DNA of 64,000 nt from Caecitellus pseudoparvulus (taxonomy: Eukaryota; Bigyra: Bicosoecida): the NCBI GenBank assembly GCA_965644315.1, contig CBFFRQ010000018.1, positions 1,178,001 through 1,242,000 on the forward strand. Direction: 5' to 3'. Below the pieces are notes generated by a model. It saw only the letters and a list, made by a program, of their open reading frames with translations. It had not been told where the DNA came from and made no database searches. The position numbers and the translations under genes were made by a program. Below are positions 28,351 through 40,200 of this stretch, piece by piece (position 1 is the first letter of the stretch; the number at the start of each line of letters is the position of its first letter).

Positions 28351-29940
28351 ATGGCGGACACAGGGGGCGTGTCCCTGTTTTCGACCTCCGCCAAGCGAAG
28401 CAAGGGTGTCAAACGCCCTCGGCACGACACCCCAGCAGCAGCGAAGGAACACGCGACAAGTGACGAGGAAGAGGCGGCCGCCGTGCCAGACACCTTCAAG
28501 GACATGGGCCTGCACGGGTGGCTGGAGCGCTCCCTGGCCAGCATGGGCATTACCCAGCCCACTCCTGTGCAGCAGCACTGCATCCCGGCAGCGCTGGGCG
28601 GCAGGCACGTCATCGCCTGCGCGCCCACTGGCAGCGGCAAGACAGCAGCCTTCGCCCTGCCCATCATCCACAAACTGGCAGAAGACCCCTTCGGCATCTA
28701 CGCGCTGGTGCTGACGCCCGCCCGGGAGCTGGCGTTCCAGGTGTCGGAGCAGTTCGCGGCGTTCGGCGCGCCGATGGGCCTGCGCGTCACCTGCGTCACG
28801 GGGGGCATGGACATCATCGACCAAAGCAAGGAGCTGGAGGCGCGACCTCACATCGTGGTGGCCACGCCCGGGCGCCTGGCCCACCTCATCCTCAGCAGCC
28901 CCACCCCCCCCGCTCTGGCAGCCGTGCGCTTCCTCGTCCTGGATGAGGCCGACCGCATGCTGGACCCCACCCTGGCAGCGGACCTGGCCGTCATCCTCAA
29001 CGCCCTGCCAGACGGCAAGGCCCGGCAGACCCTCGCCTTCAGCGCCACCATGACCTCCGCCCTGTCCACGGCACAGGGGCTGGCCTTCACAAACCCCTTC
29101 CTCTTCGACGCCACCCCTGAGCCGGGCACAGTGGCCTCCCTGCGCCAGTTCTACTGCTTCATGCCCGCCTCGGTGAAGGACGGGTGGCTGGCGGCACTGC
29201 TGGAACGGCATGGACCCCGCCCCGTCGGGGATGCCGGTGACTCGGAAGAGGAGGAGGATAGCGGGCGGGGGGGCGCGCGCGCCACAGCACGGGCAGGTGC
29301 CGCGGCAGCCGCCCTGGCAGCTGCTTCCTCCTCCTCAGCTGGCGCGGCATCCGAGGGTGCCTCAGACATCCCCCGTGCTGGCAGCGCCATCGTGTTCGTG
29401 CGCACGTGCAAGGGCGCCCAGGCAGTCGCTGAGATGCTGACGGAGCTGGGCCTGCCAGTGGCGGCCCTGCACTCTGTCATGAAGCAGCGGCGGCGCATGG
29501 CCAGCCTGGGCAAGTTCAAGGCTGGCGTGGCGTCAGTGCTGGTGGCCACCGACGTCGCCTCCCGCGGCCTGGACATCCCTTCCGTCGGCCTCGTCGTGAA
29601 CTACGACATGCCGCGCAGTGCGGAGGACTACATCCACCGGGTGGGGCGCACAGCCCGGGCTGGGCGCGGCGGCACGGCCGTCTCCCTCGTCACGCAGTTC
29701 GACATTTCCCTCCTGCAGCACGTGGAGAGCCGCATCGGGCGCAAGCTGGGCGAGCTGCCCACCCTGGCGGAGGACAAGCACGTGCTGCCGCTGCTGAACA
29801 AGGTCGGCACTGCGCGCAAGCTGGGCGAGATGCGCCTGGAGGAACGGGGCTTTGGCGAGCAGTTGGAGCTGGCTGCCAAGCGCAAGAAGCGCTCTCGCAA
29901 GGTCAGTGCGCTGTTCACGGCAGGGTCAGGCGGCAAGTGA
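28351..29940 (+). CDS. DBP8: DEAD-box RNA helicase DBP8/DDX49
   Basis: Single exon, 529 residues from MADTGGVSLF; an in-frame ATG at 28228 would add 41 residues. The helicase core starts near residue 50: Q motif (PTPVQQHCIPAAL), Walker A APTGSGKTAAF, PARELAFQ, TPGRLA, DEAD (VLDEADRMLD), SATM, then FVRTCKGAQ, ATDVASRGLDIPS and HRVGRTARAGRGG. EDPFGIYALVLTPARELAFQ and the GGMDIIDQ block are typical of DDX49/Dbp8, which acts in the SSU processome with its cofactor Esf2. An acidic, Ala/Ser-rich insert of about 60 residues splits the two RecA domains. Divergent from CIAO1. Confidence 0.93.
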   Translation: MADTGGVSLFSTSAKRSKGVKRPRHDTPAAAKEHATSDEEEAAAVPDTFKDMGLHGWLERSLASMGITQPTPVQQHCIPAALGGRHVIACAPTGSGKTAAFALPIIHKLAEDPFGIYALVLTPARELAFQVSEQFAAFGAPMGLRVTCVTGGMDIIDQSKELEARPHIVVATPGRLAHLILSSPTPPALAAVRFLVLDEADRMLDPTLAADLAVILNALPDGKARQTLAFSATMTSALSTAQGLAFTNPFLFDATPEPGTVASLRQFYCFMPASVKDGWLAALLERHGPRPVGDAGDSEEEEDSGRGGARATARAGAAAAALAAASSSSAGAASEGASDIPRAGSAIVFVRTCKGAQAVAEMLTELGLPVAALHSVMKQRRRMASLGKFKAGVASVLVATDVASRGLDIPSVGLVVNYDMPRSAEDYIHRVGRTARAGRGGTAVSLVTQFDISLLQHVESRIGRKLGELPTLAEDKHVLPLLNKVGTARKLGEMRLEERGFGEQLELAAKRKKRSRKVSALFTAGSGGK

Positions 29941-30097
29941 GGCTGGCCGTGTGCAGTTGCAGGCCGGGCGGCAAAATACACACGCACACACAGAACCTGA
30001 AACCCACGCACGGGTGCATGGCTGAGGAATGGGACGCCTCTGGCCAGTCCCTGCGTTGCTCTGAGCTCAGCAGGCGTGGTGCCTGCGCTGCACCAGC

Positions 30098-32295
30098 ATG
30101 GCCAGCCGGCGCCGAGGGCGGGGTGGCGCGCCTGAGCCAGATGTGGCTGTGGACTGGGTGGACAGCGACGAGGACAGCGTCTCCGACACGCCAGGCGCCG
30201 GTGGCGCGGGTGGTGGCGTGGAGGATGACGGCGCAGAGCAGGAAACAGCCGACCAAGTGCGCCTGCGCCTGGCGCAGCAGTACCTCGGCACGCTGCGCCG
30301 TATGGAGGAGCAGGCAGCAGAAGATGTGGGGGCAGCAGCCGCCAGCGGCGGCACCAACCCTGCAGGGCAGCAGTTTGTCTCCCATGGCGGCTTGCCTGAC
30401 ACGATCGAGTCTCGCATCGCAGCCAGGCTGCAGGAGGACGTGCGGGCTCACACTGGCGGCCTCTTTGCCGATGCAGCAGGCGTCTTGCGCCGCCACGCTG
30501 GCAGCATCTCCACAGAGAACATGCGTGGGCATCATGTGAGTGTGCACAATTGCGCTGGCAGGCGTGCTGTTGGCCCATCCCATGGCGGGGCGCGACAGAC
30601 TGGCCTGCCTTCCAGAGGTGGCGCAGGCGACCGATTTCCGCACAGTGTTCCGCACACCCCCGCCCCTCCGCGACCCCTGCGCAGCTCACGACGACCTGTG
30701 TGGCGCTGAGCCCCGACGACAGCACAGCGTTCACCGGCAGCAAGGACTGCAGTGTGTGGCAGTGGGACGTGGAGACCGGCAAGCGCCGTCAGCTGGGCGG
30801 CAAGCGCGTGACCAAGGCAGACGTCTCCTCGGCAGTGGGCTCCTCAGGCCGCCTGCGCAAGGCCCTGGGCTCCGGCTCCGTGGCCCTGGTGGCCCAGGCG
30901 CAGCACAAGCTGGGACTGGGGGACGGCGGGCACACAGCCCAGGTGCTGGCCACGGCAGTGACGTCTGACGGCCGCAGCCTCATCTCCGGCGGACGGGACA
31001 AGCGCCTGCTGGTGTGGGACACCCGCACAGGGGAGGTGGTCAAGCGCCTGCGGGCGCACGGCGACGCCATCACCGCCCTCTCCTTCCGCAAGGGCACCAA
31101 CACGCTGTTCAGCGCGTCCCTGGACCGCACCGTCAAGGTGTGGAACATGGACAACCTGACGTACATGGACACCCTGTACGGCCACCAGACTGGCGTCCTG
31201 GACGTCGATGGCGGCGTCAAGGAGCGCGCTGTCTCCGCCAGCTCCGACCGCACTGTGCGCCTGTGGAAGGTGCCGGAGGAGTCCCAGCTCATCTTCCGCG
31301 GCAAGACCCTGGACGTCTCCCTGGATGCCGTGCGCATGCTCACGGACAGCTTCTACGTCAGCGGCTCCCAGGCCGGCACGCTGGCCCTGTGGAACGTCAA
31401 CCGCAAGAAACCTGTCGTGAGCGTGCCGTACGCCCACAACGGCACCTTGCTGGCGGGTGTGGAGGGCTGGGAGGCCGCCGGCGCGCCCTCTGTGCAGGGC
31501 GTGCCACGGGATGCGCCCGGCGCAGCTGACCATTCCCTGTGCACGTGGGTGACCTCGCTGGCTGTCCTGCGCAACTCCAACATCGTCGCGTCGGGGTCTG
31601 GCGATGGCTACCTGCGCCTCTGGCGTGTCGGCGTGTCGGATGCCCGCCAGGAGCTGGCCCACGTGGCCTCCCTGCCCCAGCGCGGGTTCCTGAACGGCAT
31701 GGCCTTTGCCTCTTCAGGGCGCTTCCTCGCCGCGGCAGTGGGCCCAGAGCACCGCATGGGGCGGTGGTGGCGGTACAAGGGCGTGCGGCACGGCCTGCGC
31801 CTGCTGCAATTGCCCATTGAAGACGTCCGTTCGCTGCCCGCCCACGGCGCCGGCGACGACGACAGTGCCACCAGTTCGGAGGAGGAGGAGTTGGTGGACG
31901 AGGGGGAGGTGGAGGAGGCCCTGCAGTCTGTGGCGGAGCGCTCCAGCCCCGCCCAGCCCTTGGCGCCTGACCTGCAGGGCATGCTGCAGGGTGTGGGTGG
32001 GAGCGAAGAGGAGGGTGGAGACGGGGAGGAGGAGGAAGAGGAGGAGGATGGTGAAGAAAGCGAGGAGGATGAAGAAGGAGAGGGTGAGGAAGAGGAGGGT
32101 GAAGAGAGTGAAGAGAGTGAGGAGGAGGAAGAAGGCGAGAGTGAAGAGGAGGCGGAAGGGGCTAGCGCTCCGTCGGCACCGCTGGGCGGCTCCAAGCGCA
32201 CGCGCCGCTCCACACGTGCCAGCGCCGTGGTGGCGACACCCTCTCCACCCAAACGCACACGGCGATCTGCCCGGCTGTCTTCTGCCAAGAAGTGA
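30098..32295 (+). CDS. RRP9: RRP9 / U3-55K, U3 snoRNP WD40 protein
   Basis: Exons 30098-30535 and 30685-32295 encode 682 residues. The N-terminus has the RLRLAQQYLGTL helix and IESRIAARLQEDV typical of RRP9. The beta-propeller follows: DDSTAFTGSKDCSVWQWD, SDGRSLISGGRDK, HGDAITALSFRKGTNTLFSASLDRTVKVW, GHQTGVLDVDGGV, VPEESQLIF and VGPEHRMGRWWRYKGVR. RRP9 binds the B/C motif of U3 snoRNA. The last ~170 residues are an unusual tail: a Glu/Asp/Ser/Gly run near 31990-32160, then a basic KRTRRSTR...KRTRRSARL end. The 149-nt intron contains CGATTTCCGC. Family length is usually ~475-575, so the tail is the main oddity. Confidence 0.95.
30632..30641 (-). promoter_or_regulatory. GCGGAAATCG element in RRP9 intron
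   Basis: Antisense to RRP9, in the middle of its only intron. Confidence 0.5.
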
Positions 32296-32326
32296 GGTGG
32301 ACTGATGTGTGTACATTGCGAGGGGG

Positions 32327-33991
32327 TCACGGGGGAGTGGGGGGAGCAGCAGCCTCTCGTGTGTCGCTGGCTGCAGCCGGCACGGGGGGGTCTTTCGCAG
32401 CTGCTACGACGCGCTGCATCTCGGTGACGAGGGCTGGGATGACGGCGGCAGGGGACGTGGTCAGGCCGTCGTGCTGCAGCGTGGGCTGGCGCAGCACGTG
32501 GCAGTTGCCGATGGCGGCGGCGGTGGCCAGGCTCAGCTGCAGGGGGACGAATGCATCCTGCTCGTACACCATGGCCACAGTGGGCACAGTGTTGCGAGCC
32601 AGGGCGGCGCTGTCGTACAGAGCCGGCCACTGCTTGCGTGCCGCCAGGGCGGCTGCAATGGGGCCCAGCGGCGCCATGTCCGGGCAGTCCTCCGCCAGCC
32701 ACGGGAAGGCCATCTCGCCGTACCAGCCCCAGGGCACCTCACCGTGGGCAGAGGCTGCCTCCTCCGCCTGCTGCACGACGGCCTGGGCCGCCCAGGGTGT
32801 GCTGGGCCCCTGGGCGTAGATGGCCTCGTGCAGCAGCCAGTACAGCGGCGACCTGCCGAAGCCGTTGAAGTCCCGGATGGCCTGGGCGAAGGCGAGGTTG
32901 CTGCGCAGGCTCACTTGCTCCAGGCTGGCGTCGCCTGAGCAGACCGGCTCCGCGGGCGCCTGGGGCGCCATGGTGCCCAGCAGGGACTGGGGCGGCGTCG
33001 CGGCGACGAAGGCCTTCTCCAGCAGGGCGTGCAGCATCTCAGGGCCCTTGGTGAGGCCCAGCGCCAGGCCGCAGGAGGCCAGCAGGCGCATGGTGAAGCG
33101 CGAGCCGTCTGGCAAGGCGATGTACCGGCTGTCCGAGAGGGGCGTGGCTCCCGCCACCCCGCCGTCTGGGCGCGCCTGCACAGCTGCCTGCAGGGCGTGG
33201 ATGCGGGCGGCGTCGGCCTTGTACGCGGTGAAGTACGCCTTGGTCCGCTGGCGGATGTTGGTGTAGGTGTGCTGGTACACCTCCTGCGCTGCGGTGGCGC
33301 TGGCTGGCAGCGCTGGCAAGCCGCCTGTGATGTAGGCGCCGGCAACGGGTGGCGCCGGGAGGTCCGTTTGGGCGGCGACCCAGGACAGGTACCGCACGAC
33401 GCAGAAGCCGCCGAAGGACTGCCCCATGATGTGCCAGGAGGAGGCGGGGCCCAGGAGCTTGCACCGCACGGCTTCTGCGTCCAGGACGATGGAGTCGGCA
33501 CGGAAGCAGGCGAGGACGGAGGCCACGACGTCAGCGCCCCAGGCCTTGGCCCAGGAGGCCATGGTGGAGATGTGAAGGGGCGAGCTGCGCCCCGTGCCGC
33601 GCTGGTCCATGAGGATGATGTTGAAGTGTTCCAGCATCAGCTTCATCCAGGGCGTCTGGCCACGGGGACAGGCGCAGCCGGGTCCGCCTGTGCGCGGAAA
33701 TTGACGCACGCCTTGTGCAGTTTGGGTGTCGGCGCTGTGGCGTGCACGGGCAAGCGACGCACCTTGAAAGAACATGAGCCAAGGCTTGGGAATCGTCTGC
33801 TTTGCGTTCCAGAACATGCGGCAGAAGATGGACAGCTTGCTGGACGCCAGCGAGCCGGGCAGCGTGTACTGCAGCGTTGGGTGCAGAAGTGGCACCTGCA
33901 CAACCAAGTCTTCGGACGCGACGCCGTTGCTCCACAGCACCTTGTTCGCGTGGCTGGGGGGCGAGGGCCCCCCCGTGGCGGCACTTGCCAT
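32327..33991 (-). CDS. Prolyl iminopeptidase-like alpha/beta hydrolase (S33)
   Basis: Exons 33991-33763 and 33687-32327 give 529 residues. The splice join creates the oxyanion motif GGPGCACP; next come DQRGTGRSSPL and the nucleophile elbow GQSFGGF with its Ser. Later, YEQDAFVPLQLS and QHDGLTTS are plausible sites of the catalytic Asp and His. The family removes N-terminal proline from peptides, but many eukaryotic members are uncharacterised. There is no clear targeting peptide. GCGGAAATTG (reverse) lies near the intron's 3' end, and GCGGAATTTG is 64 bases upstream of the ATG, in the region shared with the divergent mS47-like gene. Convergent with RRP9, 31 bases apart. Confidence 0.85.
   Translation of the reverse strand: MASAATGGPSPPSHANKVLWSNGVASEDLVVQVPLLHPTLQYTLPGSLASSKLSIFCRMFWNAKQTIPKPWLMFFQGASLARARHSADTQTAQGVRQFPRTGGPGCACPRGQTPWMKLMLEHFNIILMDQRGTGRSSPLHISTMASWAKAWGADVVASVLACFRADSIVLDAEAVRCKLLGPASSWHIMGQSFGGFCVVRYLSWVAAQTDLPAPPVAGAYITGGLPALPASATAAQEVYQHTYTNIRQRTKAYFTAYKADAARIHALQAAVQARPDGGVAGATPLSDSRYIALPDGSRFTMRLLASCGLALGLTKGPEMLHALLEKAFVAATPPQSLLGTMAPQAPAEPVCSGDASLEQVSLRSNLAFAQAIRDFNGFGRSPLYWLLHEAIYAQGPSTPWAAQAVVQQAEEAASAHGEVPWGWYGEMAFPWLAEDCPDMAPLGPIAAALAARKQWPALYDSAALARNTVPTVAMVYEQDAFVPLQLSLATAAAIGNCHVLRQPTLQHDGLTTSPAAVIPALVTEMQRVVAAAKDPPVPAAASDTREAAAPPTPP
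33694..33703 (+). promoter_or_regulatory. GCGGAAATTG element in S33-peptidase intron
   Basis: Antisense to the gene, six bases from the acceptor AG. Confidence 0.5.
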
Positions 33992-34054
33992 GCCTGCTCG
34001 CCTGTGCAGTGCTGGGCTGTTCCTGCTCACGTGGCAAGGGCAGGCGTGAGTCTC

Positions 34055-34064
34055 GCGGAATTTG
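34055..34064 (+). promoter_or_regulatory. GCGGAATTTG element between S33 and mS47-like genes
   Basis: In the 259-bp divergent promoter, 64 bases from one ATG and 187 from the other. Confidence 0.5.
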
Positions 34065-34250
34065 TGCTGTGCGGAGGCTTTGAGCAGCCCCCCCGGCTGC
34101 CTGGCCGGCACACCCGCCACTCGCCGGCCGCCCGCCAAAACAAACACTGCACACCCACCCACCCGTGCAGGACGTGCCCCCTACCTGCAGCTGCCACACC
34201 AGGCATCGCTGCAGCCACCGCCGCCGGGCTTGCAAGCTGCACCAAGCACC

Positions 34251-37200
34251 ATGCAAGCCGCGGCGCTGCGAGGAGCACGCTCGGCACCGGCAGCCCGGAG
34301 CCGGGCGGCGCTGGCCAGTGCCACAGCTCCCGGGGCGTCCACTGCCCCTGCCCAGCAGACTGGCAGTGTGCCGTCCCGGTCCTCCACCAACTGGACGGCC
34401 GTCGCCAACAAGCCGTCAGGGCAAGGGCACAACCACTGGGGGTATCGGAAAGCCACTGAGCACGGCGTGGCCTTCCCTCAGCCACCACGCACGTGGGTGC
34501 CGCCAGGCGCCACGGCCCAGGTGCTGGCGGCCGACGCAAGTCTCGCCACGCAGCATCGTTTTGGCGCCCGCGTGCTGGAGTTCAACAACGCCGACAGCCT
34601 GAACGAGCTGGACGAGGGCTTTGTCAAGGCACTGCAGGCCCGGCTGGAGAGCGTGCGTGGCCGCGGAGGCGCCCAGCGCGCTCGTGCCACGCCCTGCACT
34701 TCTTTTGCTCTGCCCTGGGCACTCTGCAGTATAGGGACAATGACGCAGTGGAGGTCATCGTGCTGAAGAGCGCCGCTGGCTCGGTGCGTGACGCCCTGCT
34801 GACATGCGGGATTACGCATGGCATGCCAAGCGCTGATCCCTGAACACACGCCTGCTCTGCCGCTTGCACCTCCGCAGGTGTTCTCGTCTGGCCTGGACTA
34901 CAAGCACATCCACAGCCTGTTCAAGTCCGGGGACGAGGGCAAGGAAAAGGTGAGGCGGTGTGCACTGGCAGCGCGGAGTCGGCGATGATGGTGCGGTATT
35001 TGCAGACACAGCACCCTGCCGCGCTCCCTGGCCCCCCCCCCGCAGGTGGCTGCCTTCATGCAGGCCATGTACGAGCTGGTGCACACCATCAACACCTTTG
35101 ACAAGCCCGTCATCGTCGCTGCGAATGGCGTGGCCATGGGCGCCGGCGCGTCCCTGGCCGTCGCCAGCAAGCATTCCTACGCTTCGGACAGCACTGCCCT
35201 GGCCTTCCCCGAGACAGGGCTGGGGCTGGTGCCCAGCGGGGGCGCCTCCTACGCCCTGAGCCGCATGCCCAACGGCGCCGGCATGTACCTGGCCCTGACG
35301 GGGGGGCATCTGTCCGGCCCCGCTGCGTACTGGGCCGGTGCGCTGACGCACCTCACCTCAGACTCGGTGTTGGCGGGGGACGTCGCCCACGACGTCGGGC
35401 ATGTCTTCGCGGAGCCCCTCAAGCACGCCCGCATGGAGGAGGACGCCCGGTACCTGCGCGTGCAGCGGGAGGTGCGTGAGGACTTCGACCGCCTCAAGGC
35501 CAGCCTCATCACCACCCGCCGCCCGGAGGACGCCAACGAGGACGACCTGGAGCGCTTCTACGAGCTGAACGTCTGGTACCGCCTGCACGCCAGCGGCAAC
35601 AAGCGCATGGCAGACGCCTTCCTCAAGGAGGGCTTCGAAGCCATCGGCCTGCCCGACAACGACGTCTCCCGTGGGCGCTTCCTGGACTTCGGCTCGCCGC
35701 CCTCGGTGCTCGGCCGCGACACGCCCGCCGCATCCCACCATCTGGAGGACGCAGCGCGCCGGGACCTGGCTGTGGCAGCCCTCGGCGCCAAGGCTTCCGC
35801 CACCCTCACTGCCGAGAGCGCGCCGTCCGCGGAGACGGTGGCGCAGCTGGCCGCCGTCAAGCGTGTCTTCGGCGCCGGCGCAGGGGACCCCCTGTACGCG
35901 TCTGCGGAGGGGACGCAGGAGGGCGCAGAGCGCAGTCGCCTGGACATCCTCGCCTCCATCGCCGACGCGCGCCTGCCGGGCGACTGGGAGGCGGCCCTGC
36001 CCTCCTCCCTGGACACGCTCGTGACGGACGAGCTGGCGGAGGTGGGGTCCAACCCTGGCGCTGTGGGGGCGGAGCCCGCCGCCCTGGCCCGCGCGGTGCG
36101 TGACGGCGTGCCGCTGGCGTGGCCCCTGGGCATGCTGCCCGCCCCCGTGCTGGATGCGCTGGCACGCAGCAGCGGCGCAGGGGACACCGCCGCTGCCCAC
36201 ACCGCCATCGCTCGAGCCGTCGCGCGCGCCACGGCAGCGACTCACGGCATCCCCGTGGACCCGCTGCTGCTGCCTGCGTACGAGGCGGGGCCAGCGGGGC
36301 TGGCGGACTGGCGTGGGCAGGAGACTGTGGAGGGCACCATCCCCGGCCTCACCCTGCCGCAGCAGCTGACGCAAGACATGGATGACATCCCGGACCGGGC
36401 CTGGGAGCTGGGCACGCCGGCGTCCCCGTCGTACCACCACCCCCTGGAGGTGGACGTGGCTGGCCTGCGGGGCGTGACGGCGGATGTGGGCGACGCCGCC
36501 ACCGCCCCTGCCTGGTGGCCGGCTGCAGCGGTGGCCCCCGTGGCCAAGCCCGCCTCAGCCCGCATGGGGCTGGACTTCGCGTCGGATGGGCCCATCGCCG
36601 ACCCCGACCGCTCCGCCGCCTGGCGTGTGTGGCTGCGCAAGCGCGTCGCCGCCAACAAGCGCAGCAAGGCGCCACACATCTCCTTCTCCGCCGCCTTCCA
36701 CGCCGAGGACGCAGCGGCAGCGGAGGTGACCGGCGAGGACGCGGCAGCCACCCTGGACGCCGCCACCGTCATGGCCACCCCGGCCGGGGGGCGCCAGTGG
36801 GCGGCCGACTTTGCCCCCCCCGGCGCTGAGGGCGAAGTGCAGGCCGCCGAGGCGCCAGCGCCCCGGCAAGCACTGCCCTCCATGGCAGCCCTGGTGGGCT
36901 CCGACGCCACGCCGGCGCGGGAGGCGGCGGACGTCCACGTCACGCCCCTCGCGGCCAATGCCCTGCTGCCCGACGAGGCAGGGGCCATGGCCGGGCAGCT
37001 GCGCCTGGAGGAGGCGGAGGACGGCTCCGTGCGCCTCGTGGCGCCATCCGAGACGGGCGGCGGCGGGAACGTGTACCGCCGCGTGGACGGCGCGTGGCAG
37101 CGGGTGGGGGACCTGGAGGGCACCCTGGACGCCATCCTGCTCAAGTGGCAGGCCCACGCGCGGCCCTTCGCAGACACCACCATCCTGGGCGGCAAGCGCG

Positions 37201-40200
37201 AGGCTGCCCTGCGCCAGTTCGGCAAGGCAGAGGTGGCGTACCTGGGGGCACAGCTGGCAGCGGGGGCGGCGCCAGACGCCATCCCTGTGCAGCATGCGCC
37301 CCTGGTGGCACCTGCCCTGTCCCCTGCCGAGGAGGGCGCCCTGGACGCCCTGCTGCAGTCTGTGAAGGAGGCGGGGGACCTGGCCACCCTCGTGGACTAC
37401 GGTGTGACGGGGGCGGCCCTGGATGTGGCCAAGGCCGCCAACCCCGACCTCGCCAGCGGCTCCGCAGACGCCCTGCAGGCGTGGGTGGCGGGCATCCGCT
37501 CGGCACCCACCAGCACGCTGGAGGCGAATGCCTGGGCAGCCTTGGCACACCGTGCCATGCATGTGGCAGCAGAGGGGTCGCCCCTGCCCAAGGCATCCCC
37601 TACCGACCCGGCAGGGGATGCCAAGGCTGCGGCCGCGCTGGCCTCCACACCCTCTGCGGGTGATGGGGGGGACGCAGCGGCTGCGCTGGCGGCTGCCACG
37701 CCGGCAGGCGCCCCCACCTCCATCAACACCGCGGCCTTGACGTCGCCATACTACGCCCACGACAGCACCAGCGGCGAGGAGCTGGGGGACATGGCGCCCT
37801 CTGCCAACGCCCTTGCCGCTGCCGTGCTGGACGAGGTGGTGCAGGAGGTGCGGGGGGGCGCTTCCCGCCTGCCGGCACCCACGGCGCCTGGCGCAGACGC
37901 CGACGTCACCGTGCCGTCCCTGGCGGCCAACGCCGCTGCGCTGTCGGCGTACCGCTCCGCCAACGCGGCGCTGGCGGGGCAGGAGCTGGCGCCAGACATG
38001 GCCGCCTCCATCGACCTGGCAGCGTACGGCGGGCGCGGGCCCAGCGAGGTGTCGGACCCCACGCCGGCCCTCTTTGACTCGGCGGCAGGCCAGCACACGG
38101 CCGTGGGGCAGTACACTCGCACAGTCATGGCTCGTGCCGCGGCCCTGTTCGAGGGCGGCGGCGACGCCATGACTGCCGCTGCGGCGACGCCCTTGCCGGG
38201 GGACCTCGCCGCGGGCCTGCGCAAGCTGGCTGCCGGGAAGATGGAGGCGCCCCGCCCCGCGCCATCCCTGGCCCAGGGCGGCACGCCCCTGGCGCCCACG
38301 CCCTGGCGTGCCGACGCCCCTGCAGCCGCCCTGGCCGAGGGCCTGCAACCCTTCGCAGCGCTGTGGCTGCTGCAGGCGCTGGACGCCGGCACGCTGGGGC
38401 TGAACCTGGCTGCGCTGGGCGCTGAGCCGCTGGCCAAGGCCGGCACGCCGCTGGGCGACGCGCTGGCGGCGCCGGCTGCCGTGACCCAGGCAGCCCTGGC
38501 CGCCGGCGACGCTCTGGCCACCGCCAACTCCCCCTCGGACTGGCCCCGCGACACGGCAGCCGCTGGCATGCGCCAAGTTGAGGGCTTGCCCCTGCCCGCA
38601 GGCAGCACACCCGCCAGCGTCTCAGCTGGCTTCGCCCAGGGCGCGGCGGGGGAGGGTGAGGAGGCGGTCCCCGCCGCTGTGACGGAGGACTACGCCTACG
38701 CGCGCCTGCCTGGCCGCCTGTCCTCCATCGCCACGCCGGAGGACGCCCGGGCCTACTACCTCGCCGCCGCCGAGGTGGCAGCTGCCAGCGGCGACGTGGA
38801 GACGGCTGCCGCCGCCGCCGCGACGGTGGGCGGCGGGGCAGGGCAGGGAGCCGGCCACCTGCCCGCCGGCCCCGACGCCGACGCTGCACGTGAGTTCGCA
38901 GCGGCTGCTGCCCAGCAGGCCGCCGCCGCCGCCGCCGTGCCGGAGTTCCTGGCTCGGGAGCTGCTGACGTCGTCAGGTGCCGCGGCGCCGTCGTCCCCCC
39001 TGCTGAGCCGGCTGGCCCAGGCGGCAGGTGTGGCGCACCCGACAGGCGAGCCCGTCCCCACCAGCGCCGAGGAGGTGGCCGCCCTGGCCCACGTCATGGC
39101 CAGCATGGCGGGGGACGCGGCGTCCCTGGCCGAGGCGGCGGGGCCGCTGGGCCTGGCCGCGCCCGGTGCCCGCCCCGGTGAGGTGCTCAACAGCCTGGCT
39201 GCCCTGGCACGGGACATCCAGGACACGCGCATCGTGGCTGTGGCGGCGGCGCGGGGTGGCGCCGTGCCACCTGCCCTGGCGGGGCGGCAGCCGCCCACCC
39301 CGCTGCAGTACGCCGAGGCGCTGGGCCTGACAGACCTCATCGCGACACGCTTCTCCCTGACGGATGCGGCGGGGAACCAGCGCCTGGTGCCGCTCATCTC
39401 AGAGTCCACGGCGTGGGCGCCCACTGTGGAGCAGGCCTTCGGCGCGGGGCCCACGGGGCTGGACGCAGGCAGCCACACCAACCACGGCCCCCACGACGTG
39501 CAGGCGGCCACGCCTGGCGTCGCGGACGAGGTCTTCACGGGGCACTTCGCGGGCATGGACGGCGCGGTGTGGGAGGATGTGCGGGACATCCACGCGGCGC
39601 CCGACGACATGGCCGCGGGCCTGGTGCAGGGCAGCACCTCGGGCACCCTCACCGACGCACACCAGATGCTGGACGAGGGGGAGGCGGCCGAGGCACTGGC
39701 CCGCGCCACCCTGCTGCCTGAGTCCGCCGACCCGGACATGGAGGAGGTGGTGGAGCACCTGGCCGCTGCGGCGGTGCCCAGTGCCAAGGGCGTCACGCCG
39801 GCGGCGGCAGCTGCCAACCTCGGCGCGGCCTGGGGCAACCCTGCCGTGGCCAAGGCCCGGTACGAGGCTGAGCTGGCCGCGGAAGCAGACCGAGTCAGTC
39901 GCCGGGCGGGTCTCAGCGCAGCTGCGAGCGCGCCCTCGCCTGCCGCTGCCAGCGAGGAGGAGGCGGGTGTGTCCCTGGGGGAGGTGGAGGCGCAGGTGGG
40001 CGCCGAGGCGCTGCCGTACCTCGCCGACAGCCCCGGCCGGGCCTCGGCGCAGGGGGCCGTGACCGCCCAGCACGCCTTCATGGGCAGCGTCAGCCGAGAC
40101 GCCGCCTTGACACGGGCGGCGCACCAGCGCATGCAGGGCGGCGGCGCCGTGGCAGGCATGGATGTGGCAGACCTGGACGATGGCGGCGTGCAGGGTGGTC

